Positions 19,459-27,492 of a stretch of 64,000 nucleotides of DNA are shown here, piece by piece (the stretch's first letter is position 1; every line of letters begins with the position of its first letter). Made by a program: the position numbers and the translations under genes. Where the stretch lies: NCBI GenBank assembly GCA_049841135.1, contig JASGHK010000002.1, positions 744,001 to 808,000 of the forward strand. Reading direction: 5' to 3'. This DNA comes from JACRCT01 sp049841135 (lineage in GTDB: Bacteria; Myxococcota; Myxococcia; Myxococcales; UBA5297). Under the pieces are notes generated by a model, which worked only from the letters and a program-made list of their open reading frames with translations, did no database searches and was not told the origin of the DNA.

Positions 19459-21045
19459 TCAGGGCACGAGCTCGATCCGCGCGACCTTCGTGCCGCCCGC
19501 GGGCACGAAGACGGTGGTCTCGGTGGTCTGGAAGCCGGGCCGGGTCACCTTCACCAGGTGCCCCGAGGCCGGGATGTCCTTGAGCGTCACCGGCGACTTG
19601 CCGTGATCGACGCCGTCGACCCAGACGTTGGCCGGGTAGAACTTCCCGCCGAGCACCGTGAGGATCTTGAGCGTCCCCACCATCCGGCCGGAGGGCTGCG
19701 GCGTCGCAACCGGCCGGCGGACCTCCACTGGCTGCCGCACCTCGACGGGCCTCGCCGGGACGGGCCGGTCGGGCACCGGGGTCGGCGTGGGCTTGGCCGG
19801 CGTCGGCTCGGCCACCGGTGGCGTGGGCGGCGGCGCCACCCCGCGCAGCTCGTCCACCTCCGCCATCAGCGGCTCGCGGAAGTAGTAGGCGGCCCCGCCG
19901 GCGATCGCCAACAGCAGCAGCAGGAACCAGCCGCGCCGCGAGCCGTCGGAGTAGGAGACCGGCTGCGCCATCGAGCGCGCCGGCAGCGCGGCGACGATGG
20001 ACGGGTCGAAGTTGGTCGGGTCGACGAGCGCCGCCTCCAGCGCCGCGAAGAAGGCCTCGGTGGAGGCGAAGCGGTCCTCGGGCTTCTTGGCCAGCGCCTT
20101 GCGCACCACCGGCACCAGCCCCGCGGGCAGGTCCTTCTTGACGGTGGTCAGGTCCGGCGGCGCCGACTCGGCGTGCATGCGGATGATGTTCTGGGCCGAG
20201 TCCGACTCGAACGGCGCCTTGCCGGTCAGGCACTCGAAGAGCAGCACGCCCAAAGCGTAGATGTCCGCCTTGTGATCGATCTGCAGCGCGCCCTTGGCCT
20301 GCTCGGGCGACATGTACCGCGGGGTGCCGACGATGGAGCCGACCGCGGTGATGCCCGGGCTCGAGCGGTCGCGCAGCACGCCGAAGTCGAGCAGCGTCGC
20401 CTGCCCGCTGGGGCTGATGAAGATGTTGCCGGCCTTGATGTCGCGGTGGACGCAGCCGTGGGCGTGCAAGTGGCCCAGCCCCGCGCAGACCTGCCGGAAG
20501 ACGTCGAGCGTGCGCGCCTGGGTGAGCTGGCCGTCCTTCTCCAGGTGCCAGGCTAGCGTCTCGCCCTCGAGCTGCTTCATGACCATGAACGGGCGGCCCT
20601 GGTGGCGGCCGACCGCGTGCACCGGCACGACGTTCGGGTGCTCGAGCTTGGCGGTGGCGCGCGCCTCGCGCTCGAAGCGCGCCACGAACTCCTCGTCGCG
20701 GCACAGCTCGCTCTTGAGGACCTTGATGGCCACGTCGCGGTCGAGCGCGACGTCGTGCGCCGAGAAGACCGTACCCATGCCGCCGGCGCCCAGCTCGCGC
20801 TCGATGCGCCACTTGCCGTCGAGCACGTCGCCGACCTTGATGTCGCCTTCCTCCAGCAGGTCGGCCGACGCACCTCCGGCTGGCTGCAGGGGGTTGGCGG
20901 TGGTGCCGGCGCCGAGAGGATCGCTCGGGACCAGCCCCGGCCGCTTGCCGCGGGAGACCGCGGTCGGCCCGCAGCGCGCACACAGGGCGCCCGGGGTCGG
21001 GAGCTCTGCGCCGCAGGTGGGGCAATGGGCGGCCGCGGGATCCAT
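19459..21045 (-). CDS. Ser/Thr protein kinase with zinc ribbon, membrane anchor and PEGA tail
   Basis: The 528-residue kinase begins with a zinc ribbon (CPTCGAE and CARCG, residues 8-26). The Hanks-type catalytic domain follows (about 75-340): GAGGMGTV, VAIKVLK, the catalytic loop CVHRDIKAGN, DFG, and the APE-like SPEQAKG. One transmembrane helix (GWFLLLLLAIAGGAAYYF) lies near 377. A Pro-rich linker then leads to a C-terminal PEGA-type domain (PANVWVDGVDHGKSPV). This layout is common in myxobacteria. The periplasmic PEGA part may bind an envelope ligand. Its targets are unknown. Confidence 0.92.
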   Translation of the reverse strand: MDPAAAHCPTCGAELPTPGALCARCGPTAVSRGKRPGLVPSDPLGAGTTANPLQPAGGASADLLEEGDIKVGDVLDGKWRIERELGAGGMGTVFSAHDVALDRDVAIKVLKSELCRDEEFVARFEREARATAKLEHPNVVPVHAVGRHQGRPFMVMKQLEGETLAWHLEKDGQLTQARTLDVFRQVCAGLGHLHAHGCVHRDIKAGNIFISPSGQATLLDFGVLRDRSSPGITAVGSIVGTPRYMSPEQAKGALQIDHKADIYALGVLLFECLTGKAPFESDSAQNIIRMHAESAPPDLTTVKKDLPAGLVPVVRKALAKKPEDRFASTEAFFAALEAALVDPTNFDPSIVAALPARSMAQPVSYSDGSRRGWFLLLLLAIAGGAAYYFREPLMAEVDELRGVAPPPTPPVAEPTPAKPTPTPVPDRPVPARPVEVRQPVEVRRPVATPQPSGRMVGTLKILTVLGGKFYPANVWVDGVDHGKSPVTLKDIPASGHLVKVTRPGFQTTETTVFVPAGGTKVARIELVP

Positions 21046-21243
21046 GGTCGGGAAGCAGGATACACAGCGGCCGCACTGGCGGCGAAAGGTTCTTGCGGGC
21101 GCGGCCGCGGCGGCATTCCACCCGAACTAGGACTCGCTTGGCGGTGTGCTTTTGCGCCTGCCCGCCTCCGTGCCTGGCCTCCTGGCAGGGCCCTGGCCTA
21201 ACCTTCCCGGAGCCGAGGCGGTTGGAGCCCACTGGAGGCCCGA

Positions 21244-22233
21244 ATGATCTTCGCTGCGTCGCTCTTGCTCGCCTTCACGCTCCGCGCCGATCCCGAGGTG
21301 CGCCCGGTCACAGTCCCGCCGGCGCTCGCCGCCATCACCAGCAACCCCGAGTTCTCGGGCATCACCTGGAGCGCCGCGCTCGGCCGCTATCTGCTGGTGA
21401 GCGACGACACCGGGCTGCACGAGGACGGAACGGCCCACGCCCCGTTCGTCCTCGCGCTCGACGAGAAGGGCCGGCTGGACGAGACGCCGGTCCCCATCCG
21501 CGGGCTCGCCTCGCTCAACGACCCCGAGTCCATCTGCCCCGGCCCTGCCGGCACGTTCTTCCTGGTGACCTCGCACTCGCCGAACAAGAAGGGCAAGACC
21601 AAGCCCGCGCGCCGGCAGCTGCTGCAGCTCGCGCTCAACGGCCGCGAGCTCGAGATCGTGGGCCGCGCCGATCTGCTCGCGGTCCAGGGCGGCACCTTGC
21701 TGGAGAGAGCCGGACTTCCTGCCGATCGCCCACTCGATATCGAAGCCATCGCCTTTCGCGACGGCGCGCTCTTCCTCGGTCTCAAGTCGCCACTGGCCGA
21801 CGGCAAGCACGCGGTCATCGTCCGGTTCGCCGACGCCGAGAAGGCGCTCAAGGAAGGCGTCGTTCGCGCCTCGTCGCTGACGCGCTTGGCCGCGCTGCCG
21901 CTCTGTGTCCCGGTCGGTGCGGCCACCGTCTGCCAGGGCGTCTCGGACCTGCTCTTCCTCCCCGATGGATTTCTCGTCATCGCCGCGAACGCGCCCAAAG
22001 GTGGCCCCAAGGATGGAGGCGGCGCGCTCTGGTTGGCCAAGGCTCCGGTGGGCTCGTCACCGCCGGTGCTGGTGCGGCGATTCGAGAACCTCAAGCCCGA
22101 GGGTCTGTCGCTCGATTCCAAGGGGACGAAGCTGGTGGTGGCCTTCGACCGCGACCAGGAGCAGCCGGAGTGGATGGAGCTGCCGTTGCCAGAGACTTCA
22201 CCTTCCCCCGCTCCCGCCTCGCGCCCGAAGTAG
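21244..22233 (+). CDS. secreted phytase-like / SdiA-regulated-like beta-propeller protein
   Basis: The 329-residue protein has a short signal peptide (MIFAASLLLAFTLRA) and repeating blade-like motifs (FSGITWSAALGRYLLVSDD, DPESICPG, DIEAIAFRDG, QGVSDLLFLPDG, LKPEGLSLDSKG). These resemble esterase-like phytase-family and SdiA-regulated beta-propellers. Catalytic residues cannot be assigned. It probably acts in the periplasm or outside the cell. It is divergent from the kinase gene and stands alone. Confidence 0.6.
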   Translation: MIFAASLLLAFTLRADPEVRPVTVPPALAAITSNPEFSGITWSAALGRYLLVSDDTGLHEDGTAHAPFVLALDEKGRLDETPVPIRGLASLNDPESICPGPAGTFFLVTSHSPNKKGKTKPARRQLLQLALNGRELEIVGRADLLAVQGGTLLERAGLPADRPLDIEAIAFRDGALFLGLKSPLADGKHAVIVRFADAEKALKEGVVRASSLTRLAALPLCVPVGAATVCQGVSDLLFLPDGFLVIAANAPKGGPKDGGGALWLAKAPVGSSPPVLVRRFENLKPEGLSLDSKGTKLVVAFDRDQEQPEWMELPLPETSPSPAPASRPK

Positions 22234-22750
22234 GACCATGGCGGCAGAGGTGGGCTGGGGAAGGCGATCAAACTGACCAATAACATCCATAAATACGGAT
22301 GCTTGCAGAACGCCCGAGAAGGCACCTGTGGGCCGCTAGGGGCCGCACCTTGGGGTGGTGGCAAGCCCAGTCCCACTGAAATAGGGCTGGCACCCCGCCC
22401 CCTGCTAGGAAGGCCAGCGGCAGGCCTTGGCGGGCATTTTGGCTGGTTGGACCCTGCCGGACAGCCTGCCGGGAGCCAGGAGTGCCCGTCTCGGATCCTG
22501 TAACCCCGCGAAATCACTACCGCAGGAAGAATCGGTCCTGATTTCCACCGGTTGCATGACACACCCCCCACATAGGGCAAAGATTCCATCGATGGAATCT
22601 TCTCTGGTCGACGGCCGCGAAGTGTCGGTGCCAAGGCTCTGGGAACAGAACCGAGCCCCCGGCTGTCTGCACGCCGTAGCAACCGCAGTACTTCCCGGAA
22701 GTCGGCAGTCAGGCGACCCACTACCAGCAGCACACGAGGGAGGCTCAGCC
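22234..22750. other. 517-base leader region upstream of the peptide/radical SAM operon
   Basis: No gene is supported here. The left part is A/T-richer around 22275-22300 and contains a hairpin CATCC/GGATG with loop ATAAATAC at 22284-22301. From 22310 to 22500 the strand is rich in G and C with several short self-complementary stems. A perfect palindrome lies at 22580-22601. The last bases hold GAGGGAGG nine bases before the first peptide start. This is the likely promoter and control region of the downstream operon. Confidence 0.5.
22580..22601. promoter_or_regulatory. 22-base perfect palindrome, candidate operator
   Basis: The half-site AAGATTCCATC is followed at once by its exact complement, centred between 22590 and 22591, 150 bases before the first peptide gene. 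It could be a dimer-binding operator or the stem of an RNA hairpin. No T-run follows, which argues against a terminator. Confidence 0.5.
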
Positions 22751-23029
22751 ATGGCGTCGAAGAAGACTCGAGTCGGGCTCGCAGTCACGACGGCGCTCGG
22801 CGCCGGCGCGATCACCGCCGCCGCCGTCGCGGGGTCGGAGCCGAAAGCGGCGCCCGCACCGCAGGACGAGCCGACCAAGGTCGAGACCCAGAAGGCGGAC
22901 AAGTCGACCTCCAAGAAGAAGGTGGAGAAGGCCAAGGACGCCAAGCGCCGGCCGTCCGACCAGAGCATGGAGTTCTCGATGCCCGCCGGCACCGCGTACG
23001 ACGTCCTCTCTCGCAAAGACATCGCTTAG
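22751..23029 (+). CDS. 92-residue peptide, candidate RiPP precursor (copy 1)
   Basis: I know no named family for it. The peptide has a basic N-terminus and a hydrophobic stretch (KKTRVGLAVTTALGAGAI) like a signal or membrane anchor. A low-complexity Pro/Ala/Lys/Glu linker follows, then a C-terminal block: KKVEKAKD, then SMEFSMPAGTAYDVLSRKD. The last 35 residues are shared with the next gene. GAGGGAGG precedes the ATG. The position directly before two radical SAM genes, the paralogous pair and the conserved C-terminal core suggest a modified peptide. No Cys, Ser or Thr-rich core is present; the conserved Met, Phe, Tyr and Asp are candidate modification sites. Confidence 0.7.
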   Translation: MASKKTRVGLAVTTALGAGAITAAAVAGSEPKAAPAPQDEPTKVETQKADKSTSKKKVEKAKDAKRRPSDQSMEFSMPAGTAYDVLSRKDIA

Positions 23030-23038
23030 GAGGCCTCC

Positions 23039-23317
23039 ATGTCGCGCAAGACGCGGATCGGCATCGCCGTCACGACGGTCCTGGGCGCTGGAGCAGTCGC
23101 CGCCGCCGCCCTCGCCGGGGACAAGGAGGAGGCCACTTCGGCCGCCGCGCCCACCCCGGCGCCCAAGGCCGAGAAGGCCGACGCGCAGAAGGCCAAGAAG
23201 CCGCGCAAGGTCGAGAAGGCCAAGGACAGCCAGCGCCACCCCGCCGACTCCGAGATGGAGTTCTCGATGCCGGCCGGGACCCTCTACGACGTCGTCGCCC
23301 GCAAGGACGTCCGCTGA
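23039..23317 (+). CDS. 92-residue peptide, candidate RiPP precursor (copy 2)
   Basis: This paralogue of the preceding gene has the same length and plan: basic-hydrophobic N-terminus (RKTRIGIAVTTVLGAGAV), Ala/Pro/Lys linker, then RKVEKAKD and EMEFSMPAGTLYDVVARKD. It starts nine bases after the stop of copy 1, with AGGAGG overlapping that stop. Its own stop overlaps the likely CTG start of the radical SAM gene. The core is conserved while the linker diverges, the pattern expected when an enzyme must recognise the C-terminal block. Confidence 0.72.
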   Translation: MSRKTRIGIAVTTVLGAGAVAAAALAGDKEEATSAAAPTPAPKAEKADAQKAKKPRKVEKAKDSQRHPADSEMEFSMPAGTLYDVVARKDVR

Positions 23318-25464
23318 GCGCTCCCGGCCCTAGGCTCCGGTACCTCATCCTCGAGCTGGGGCTGCGCTGCAACCTCAAGTGCCTTCACTGCGCCTGCGAC
23401 GCCGGGGCCGCGCGCCCGGAGGAGCTGTCGCTCTCCGACTGGGAGGCCGTGGTCGCCGACCTGGTCGCGCTGGGCAAGCCGGTGGTCGACCTGATGGGCG
23501 GCGAGGTCCTGCTCAGCCCGCTGCTCGAGCCGGTCGCGAAGCTGCTGGATCAGGCGGGGATGGGCTGGGGCCTGCTCACCAACGGCTGGCTGCTCGACCA
23601 GAGACGTGCGGACCGGCTCATCGGCCTGGGATGCCGCGGGATCGGGATCAGCCTGGACGGCGCGACCGCGGCGACGCACGACGAGCTGCGCGGCCGGAAG
23701 GGCTCGTACGTCCGCGCGCTCGAGGCGATCCGCGTCGCCCACGGCACGGACCTCACCCCGCGCAACCGTGCGGTCCTGACCTCGGTGAGCACGCGCAACC
23801 TGGACGAGCTGCCAGCCATCGGCGAGCTCCTCTCGCGCGAGGCGCCTGGGGTCCGCTGGCAGCTCAACCTCTGCTCCGCCGTCGCCCCGCGGTTCCCCTC
23901 CACGATGCGGCTCGCGCCCCCGGAGGTCGCGCTCTTCCGCCAGTTCGTCGCCGACGCCCGCCGCTCCGGCCGCTTCGACCTCTTCGTCACCGCCTCCCAC
24001 GACCTCGGCTACTTCGTCGACGAGCACGACCTCCACGACTTCCGCTGGGAAGGCTGCCCCGCCGGACGCGAGCACGCGGGGATCCAGAGCAACGGGCTGG
24101 TGAAGGGTTGCCTCGCGCTCGATCCCTCGTTCGGCGTGGACTCGGTGAAGCGCCGCTCGCTCGTGGAGATTCGGAACGACGCATCGACCTGGGTTGCCCA
24201 CCGCTCTCCGTCCATCGAGGCGCTCGGCGAGGGCTGTCGCTCGTGCGTCTGGGGTTCGATCTGCCGGGGCGGCTGCACCGCCTACTCGGTCGCCCACACC
24301 GGCAAGCCGCACCAGCACCCGCATTGCCAGTGGCGCGACGCGCCCGCCCAGGTCCGTGCCCGATCGCGGCGCCCGTTCTCCGCGGCGGCGCAGGCCCCGG
24401 TCAAGGCTCCGCGGCCGCGCAAGAGCGCGTGGCGCGCCCCGCTGCGCTCGGCCTGCATCGAGCTGACGCGCCGCTGCAACCTCCAGTGCCTGCACTGCGG
24501 CTCCGCGTCGGGAGAGAAACTGCCGCACGAGCTCGAGGCCAACGAGCTCGACCGCATCTTCGCCGACCTCTCCGCGCTCGGCGGCGAACGCGTCGTCCTG
24601 CTGGGCGGCGAGCCGCTCCTGCGCCGGGACTGGCCGCAGATCGTCGACGCCGCGCGGTCCCGGGGCTTGGACGTCGCCATCATCTCCAACGGGCTGCCCG
24701 TCACGGCCCAGGTCGCCAGGCGTCTTGCGTCCTCGGGGCTGACGCATGTGGGGCTGAGCCTCGACGGCGCCAGCGACCCAGTGCACGACGGCATCCGCGG
24801 GGTCCGCGGAGCGCGCCACCGGGTCTGGGACGCCGTGGGACACGCCCGGGAAGCCGGGCTCCCGGTGACGATCATCACAACGGTGATGCGCTCCAACGTG
24901 GCCGAGCTGGAGGCGATGCGCGATCAGCTGGTCGATGCCGGGCCGGGGCTCGTCTGGCAGATCCAGACCGCCAGCTCCGGCGGCGCCCGCTTCCCCGAGC
25001 AACTCGCGCTCCAGCCGGCGGACTTCCTGCGCATCGCCCGCTTCATCCAAGACTGCCGGCGCCGGCACCCGGCCGACACGCTCGCAGTCGCCGGGGCCCA
25101 CTCGCTCGGCTACTACCCGGCGACGGTGAAGGACTTCTCCACCGAGGGCCTCTGGCGCGGCTGCCCCGGCGGCATCGTCTCGGCAGGCATCGCCAGCGAC
25201 GGGGCGCTCAAGGGTTGCCTTTCGATGGGCGACGGGGAAGTTCAAGGCAACGTCCGAGAACGCTCGCTCACCAGGCTCTGGCGCGACCCGAAGCTCTTCG
25301 CTCGCAACCGCTTCCCCGCCCCGGGCCTCCTCCAGGGCGAGTGCGCGAAGTGCCCGTACGGTGCGGTCTGCCGCGCGGGCTGTCCGCAGATGGCGCGCAC
25401 CGCGACCGGCGACGTCTGGGACAACCCGTTCTGCCTGCGCCGCGTGGAGCGAGGCGACGCATGA
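23314..25464 (+). CDS. tandem double radical SAM/SPASM protein
   Basis: The 716-residue protein contains two whole radical SAM/SPASM modules end to end. Module 1 has CNLKCLHC (C19, C23, C26) and a SPASM block CRSCVWGSICRGGC from C308. Module 2 has CNLQCLHC (C388, C392, C395) and CAKCPYGAVCRAGC from C677. Both share the auxiliary-cluster word GC-P-G followed by KGCL. Starting at the first GTG (23449) would delete the first cluster motif. The likely start is a CTG at 23314 that overlaps the peptide stop codon, with AAGGA six bases upstream. SPASM proteins usually modify peptides; two modules may act on the two peptides or in sequence. Confidence 0.82.
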   Translation: MSAPGPRLRYLILELGLRCNLKCLHCACDAGAARPEELSLSDWEAVVADLVALGKPVVDLMGGEVLLSPLLEPVAKLLDQAGMGWGLLTNGWLLDQRRADRLIGLGCRGIGISLDGATAATHDELRGRKGSYVRALEAIRVAHGTDLTPRNRAVLTSVSTRNLDELPAIGELLSREAPGVRWQLNLCSAVAPRFPSTMRLAPPEVALFRQFVADARRSGRFDLFVTASHDLGYFVDEHDLHDFRWEGCPAGREHAGIQSNGLVKGCLALDPSFGVDSVKRRSLVEIRNDASTWVAHRSPSIEALGEGCRSCVWGSICRGGCTAYSVAHTGKPHQHPHCQWRDAPAQVRARSRRPFSAAAQAPVKAPRPRKSAWRAPLRSACIELTRRCNLQCLHCGSASGEKLPHELEANELDRIFADLSALGGERVVLLGGEPLLRRDWPQIVDAARSRGLDVAIISNGLPVTAQVARRLASSGLTHVGLSLDGASDPVHDGIRGVRGARHRVWDAVGHAREAGLPVTIITTVMRSNVAELEAMRDQLVDAGPGLVWQIQTASSGGARFPEQLALQPADFLRIARFIQDCRRRHPADTLAVAGAHSLGYYPATVKDFSTEGLWRGCPGGIVSAGIASDGALKGCLSMGDGEVQGNVRERSLTRLWRDPKLFARNRFPAPGLLQGECAKCPYGAVCRAGCPQMARTATGDVWDNPFCLRRVERGDA

Positions 25465-27395
25465 GGCTCTTGTGCGTGCCCAACCCCCACGTCCGCTTGG
25501 GGCGAGCCTGGGCGTTTCCCTACGTGCCCTATGAGCTGCTCTCGGCCATGGCCTCGGCGGAAGACGCAGGCGCCGAGGCGGCGCTCTTCGACGTCAACCG
25601 GCTGATCCAGCACGGCAGCCTCGAGGTCGGCCGTGGCCTCTGGGACGACGCCGCCCGGCTGCTCGCAGAGGCCGAGCCCGACGCCGTGCTGTTCGAGACG
25701 TGGACCGGGACGCTCCACCACACGCTGCTCCTGGCGCGCGCTGCCCGGGCACGGCTTCCGGGGATCCCGCTCGTCCTCGGCGGCTGCGCGACCTCGGCGA
25801 TGGCGCCGGAGGTCCGGCAGCGCTTCCCGTTCGTGGACGCGGTCCTTTGCGGCGACCTGGAGCCGGGGGCCCGAGCGCTCGCGCGCGCCGAGCCGCTCCC
25901 GTCCCCGCTGGAGCGCGCTTGCGTTCCCGACCTCGATGCTCTGCCGCGCGTCCGGTTCGAGCAGGCGCTGCTCGCGCCCGGCGACGCCATCCCCCTCGAG
26001 ACGGGCCGTGGCTGCTCGCAGGCTTGCAGCTTCTGCGCGCTCGCAGGCCACTGGTCGAGCACGTACCGGTCGCGGGAGCCCGAGGGCGTGGCGCGCGAGA
26101 TGAGCGCGCTCGCCGAGCGCTACCCGGGTTCGCCCTTCGACCTCACGCAGGACGCGGTCTTCTTCGACGACCCGGAGCGCCTCGCCCGGCTCTGCCGCGC
26201 ACTCGACGGCAGGGGGCTCGGCTGGACCTGCCACGCCCGCGCCGACCGACTGGGCCCGGAGCAACTCGACGCCCTGCGGGGCGCCGGCTGCAAAGGCATC
26301 CTCTTCGGCGTCGAGAGCGGCTGCCCGCGCATCCAGGAGAGGTGCGGCAAGCGCGTCCATCTGGAGAAGGTACGCGCGACCGTCGCCCAGGCGATCGAGC
26401 GCGGGATCGAGGCGCGGGTGAGCTTCGTCGTCGGCTTCCCGGAGGAGGACCTCGCCTCCTTGAAGCGGACCTTCGAGCTGACGCGCACGCTCCGCCTCGA
26501 GGGCGCCGCCGACGTCGCCGTCCAGCCCCTGCGTGCGTTCCCCGGCTCGCCCGTCCACACGCGCCACCGGGACGAGCTCGTCTTCGAGCCGATGCTGTGC
26601 GCCGCAGCCGAGGAGGACGAAGAGGCGCGAGCGCTGATCGCGGCGATGCCGGCGCTCTTCTCGACCTCCTACCGCGTCCCCTCCCCGCTCACCCGAGACC
26701 AGACGCTCGGCGCGTGGCTGGCCATGACCGCCCTCGGCCGCGCCCTGAACCAGGTCCCGGACGCCTTCGACCGCGTGCTGGCCGCCGCGAAGGACCTTCC
26801 GGACGAGATCGGCGACGCGGTGGCGAGGCTCGCGGCCGCGCTGGCCTCGGCGCCCTGCGAGGGGATCGACCCGCGCTCCTGGAAGGACCTGCTCGCCTAC
26901 GAACGCGCGGTGTTCGAGGTCGGTCGGGCGCAGGCGCTGGAGGGGGCGCGCCCCGACGCAGAGGCGATCGCTGCCTGCATGACCCGCCCCGAGACGGTCC
27001 GCCCGCGCCTGGCGGTGCCCTGCAGGCTGGTCCAGGTGGCGACCCCGCTCGAGAGGCTGGTCGCCGGCGACCTACGAGCGACGGCGGCCGAGCACGAAGA
27101 GCCGTACGCGGTGCTCGTCGCCAAGCTGGAGACCGTCGGCCAAGCGAGCTTCTACACGCGCCGATCCTTCGCCGTCGAGACGTTCCGGGTAGATCCATCG
27201 GCGCCCGAGGTCCTCGCGCTCTGCCAAGGCGAGATGGACGTTCGCTCCATCGGCCTCGCGCTGGCTGCCGTGCACCGGTCGCCCCCACACGAGGCCGTCG
27301 AGAGCGCCGTCTCGCTCGTCACCGGGCTCGCGCAGGAGGGGGTGCTGCAGCTGGAGGTGGTCCGCTCGCTGCGCGACGCGAAGGATGCGCCGTAG
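25461..27395 (+). CDS. B12-binding radical SAM protein with PqqD/RRE-like C-terminal domain
   Basis: The 644-residue protein has an N-terminal cobalamin-binding-like domain (about 1-160, with IPLVLGGCATSAM). The radical SAM motif CSQACSFC (C185, C189, C192) and barrel motifs FGVESGCPRIQE and SFVVGFPEEDL follow. A helical part precedes a C-terminal region (about 545-635) whose pattern FRVDPSAPEVLALCQGEM and DVRSIGLAL resembles PqqD-type RiPP recognition elements. It begins at an ATG overlapping the stop of the tandem radical SAM gene. B12-type members often methylate unactivated carbon. It should be a second maturase for the two peptides. Confidence 0.82.
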   Translation: MRLLCVPNPHVRLGRAWAFPYVPYELLSAMASAEDAGAEAALFDVNRLIQHGSLEVGRGLWDDAARLLAEAEPDAVLFETWTGTLHHTLLLARAARARLPGIPLVLGGCATSAMAPEVRQRFPFVDAVLCGDLEPGARALARAEPLPSPLERACVPDLDALPRVRFEQALLAPGDAIPLETGRGCSQACSFCALAGHWSSTYRSREPEGVAREMSALAERYPGSPFDLTQDAVFFDDPERLARLCRALDGRGLGWTCHARADRLGPEQLDALRGAGCKGILFGVESGCPRIQERCGKRVHLEKVRATVAQAIERGIEARVSFVVGFPEEDLASLKRTFELTRTLRLEGAADVAVQPLRAFPGSPVHTRHRDELVFEPMLCAAAEEDEEARALIAAMPALFSTSYRVPSPLTRDQTLGAWLAMTALGRALNQVPDAFDRVLAAAKDLPDEIGDAVARLAAALASAPCEGIDPRSWKDLLAYERAVFEVGRAQALEGARPDAEAIAACMTRPETVRPRLAVPCRLVQVATPLERLVAGDLRATAAEHEEPYAVLVAKLETVGQASFYTRRSFAVETFRVDPSAPEVLALCQGEMDVRSIGLALAAVHRSPPHEAVESAVSLVTGLAQEGVLQLEVVRSLRDAKDAP

Positions 27396-27492
27396 AGGCT
27401 CCTTCCCTTTCGCACGTCAGGCCGCGCACCTGGGGAGGCTGGCCAGGAACTGGGAGCGTGCTCGATGGAGAGGCCGGAGTACACTGCCCGCC

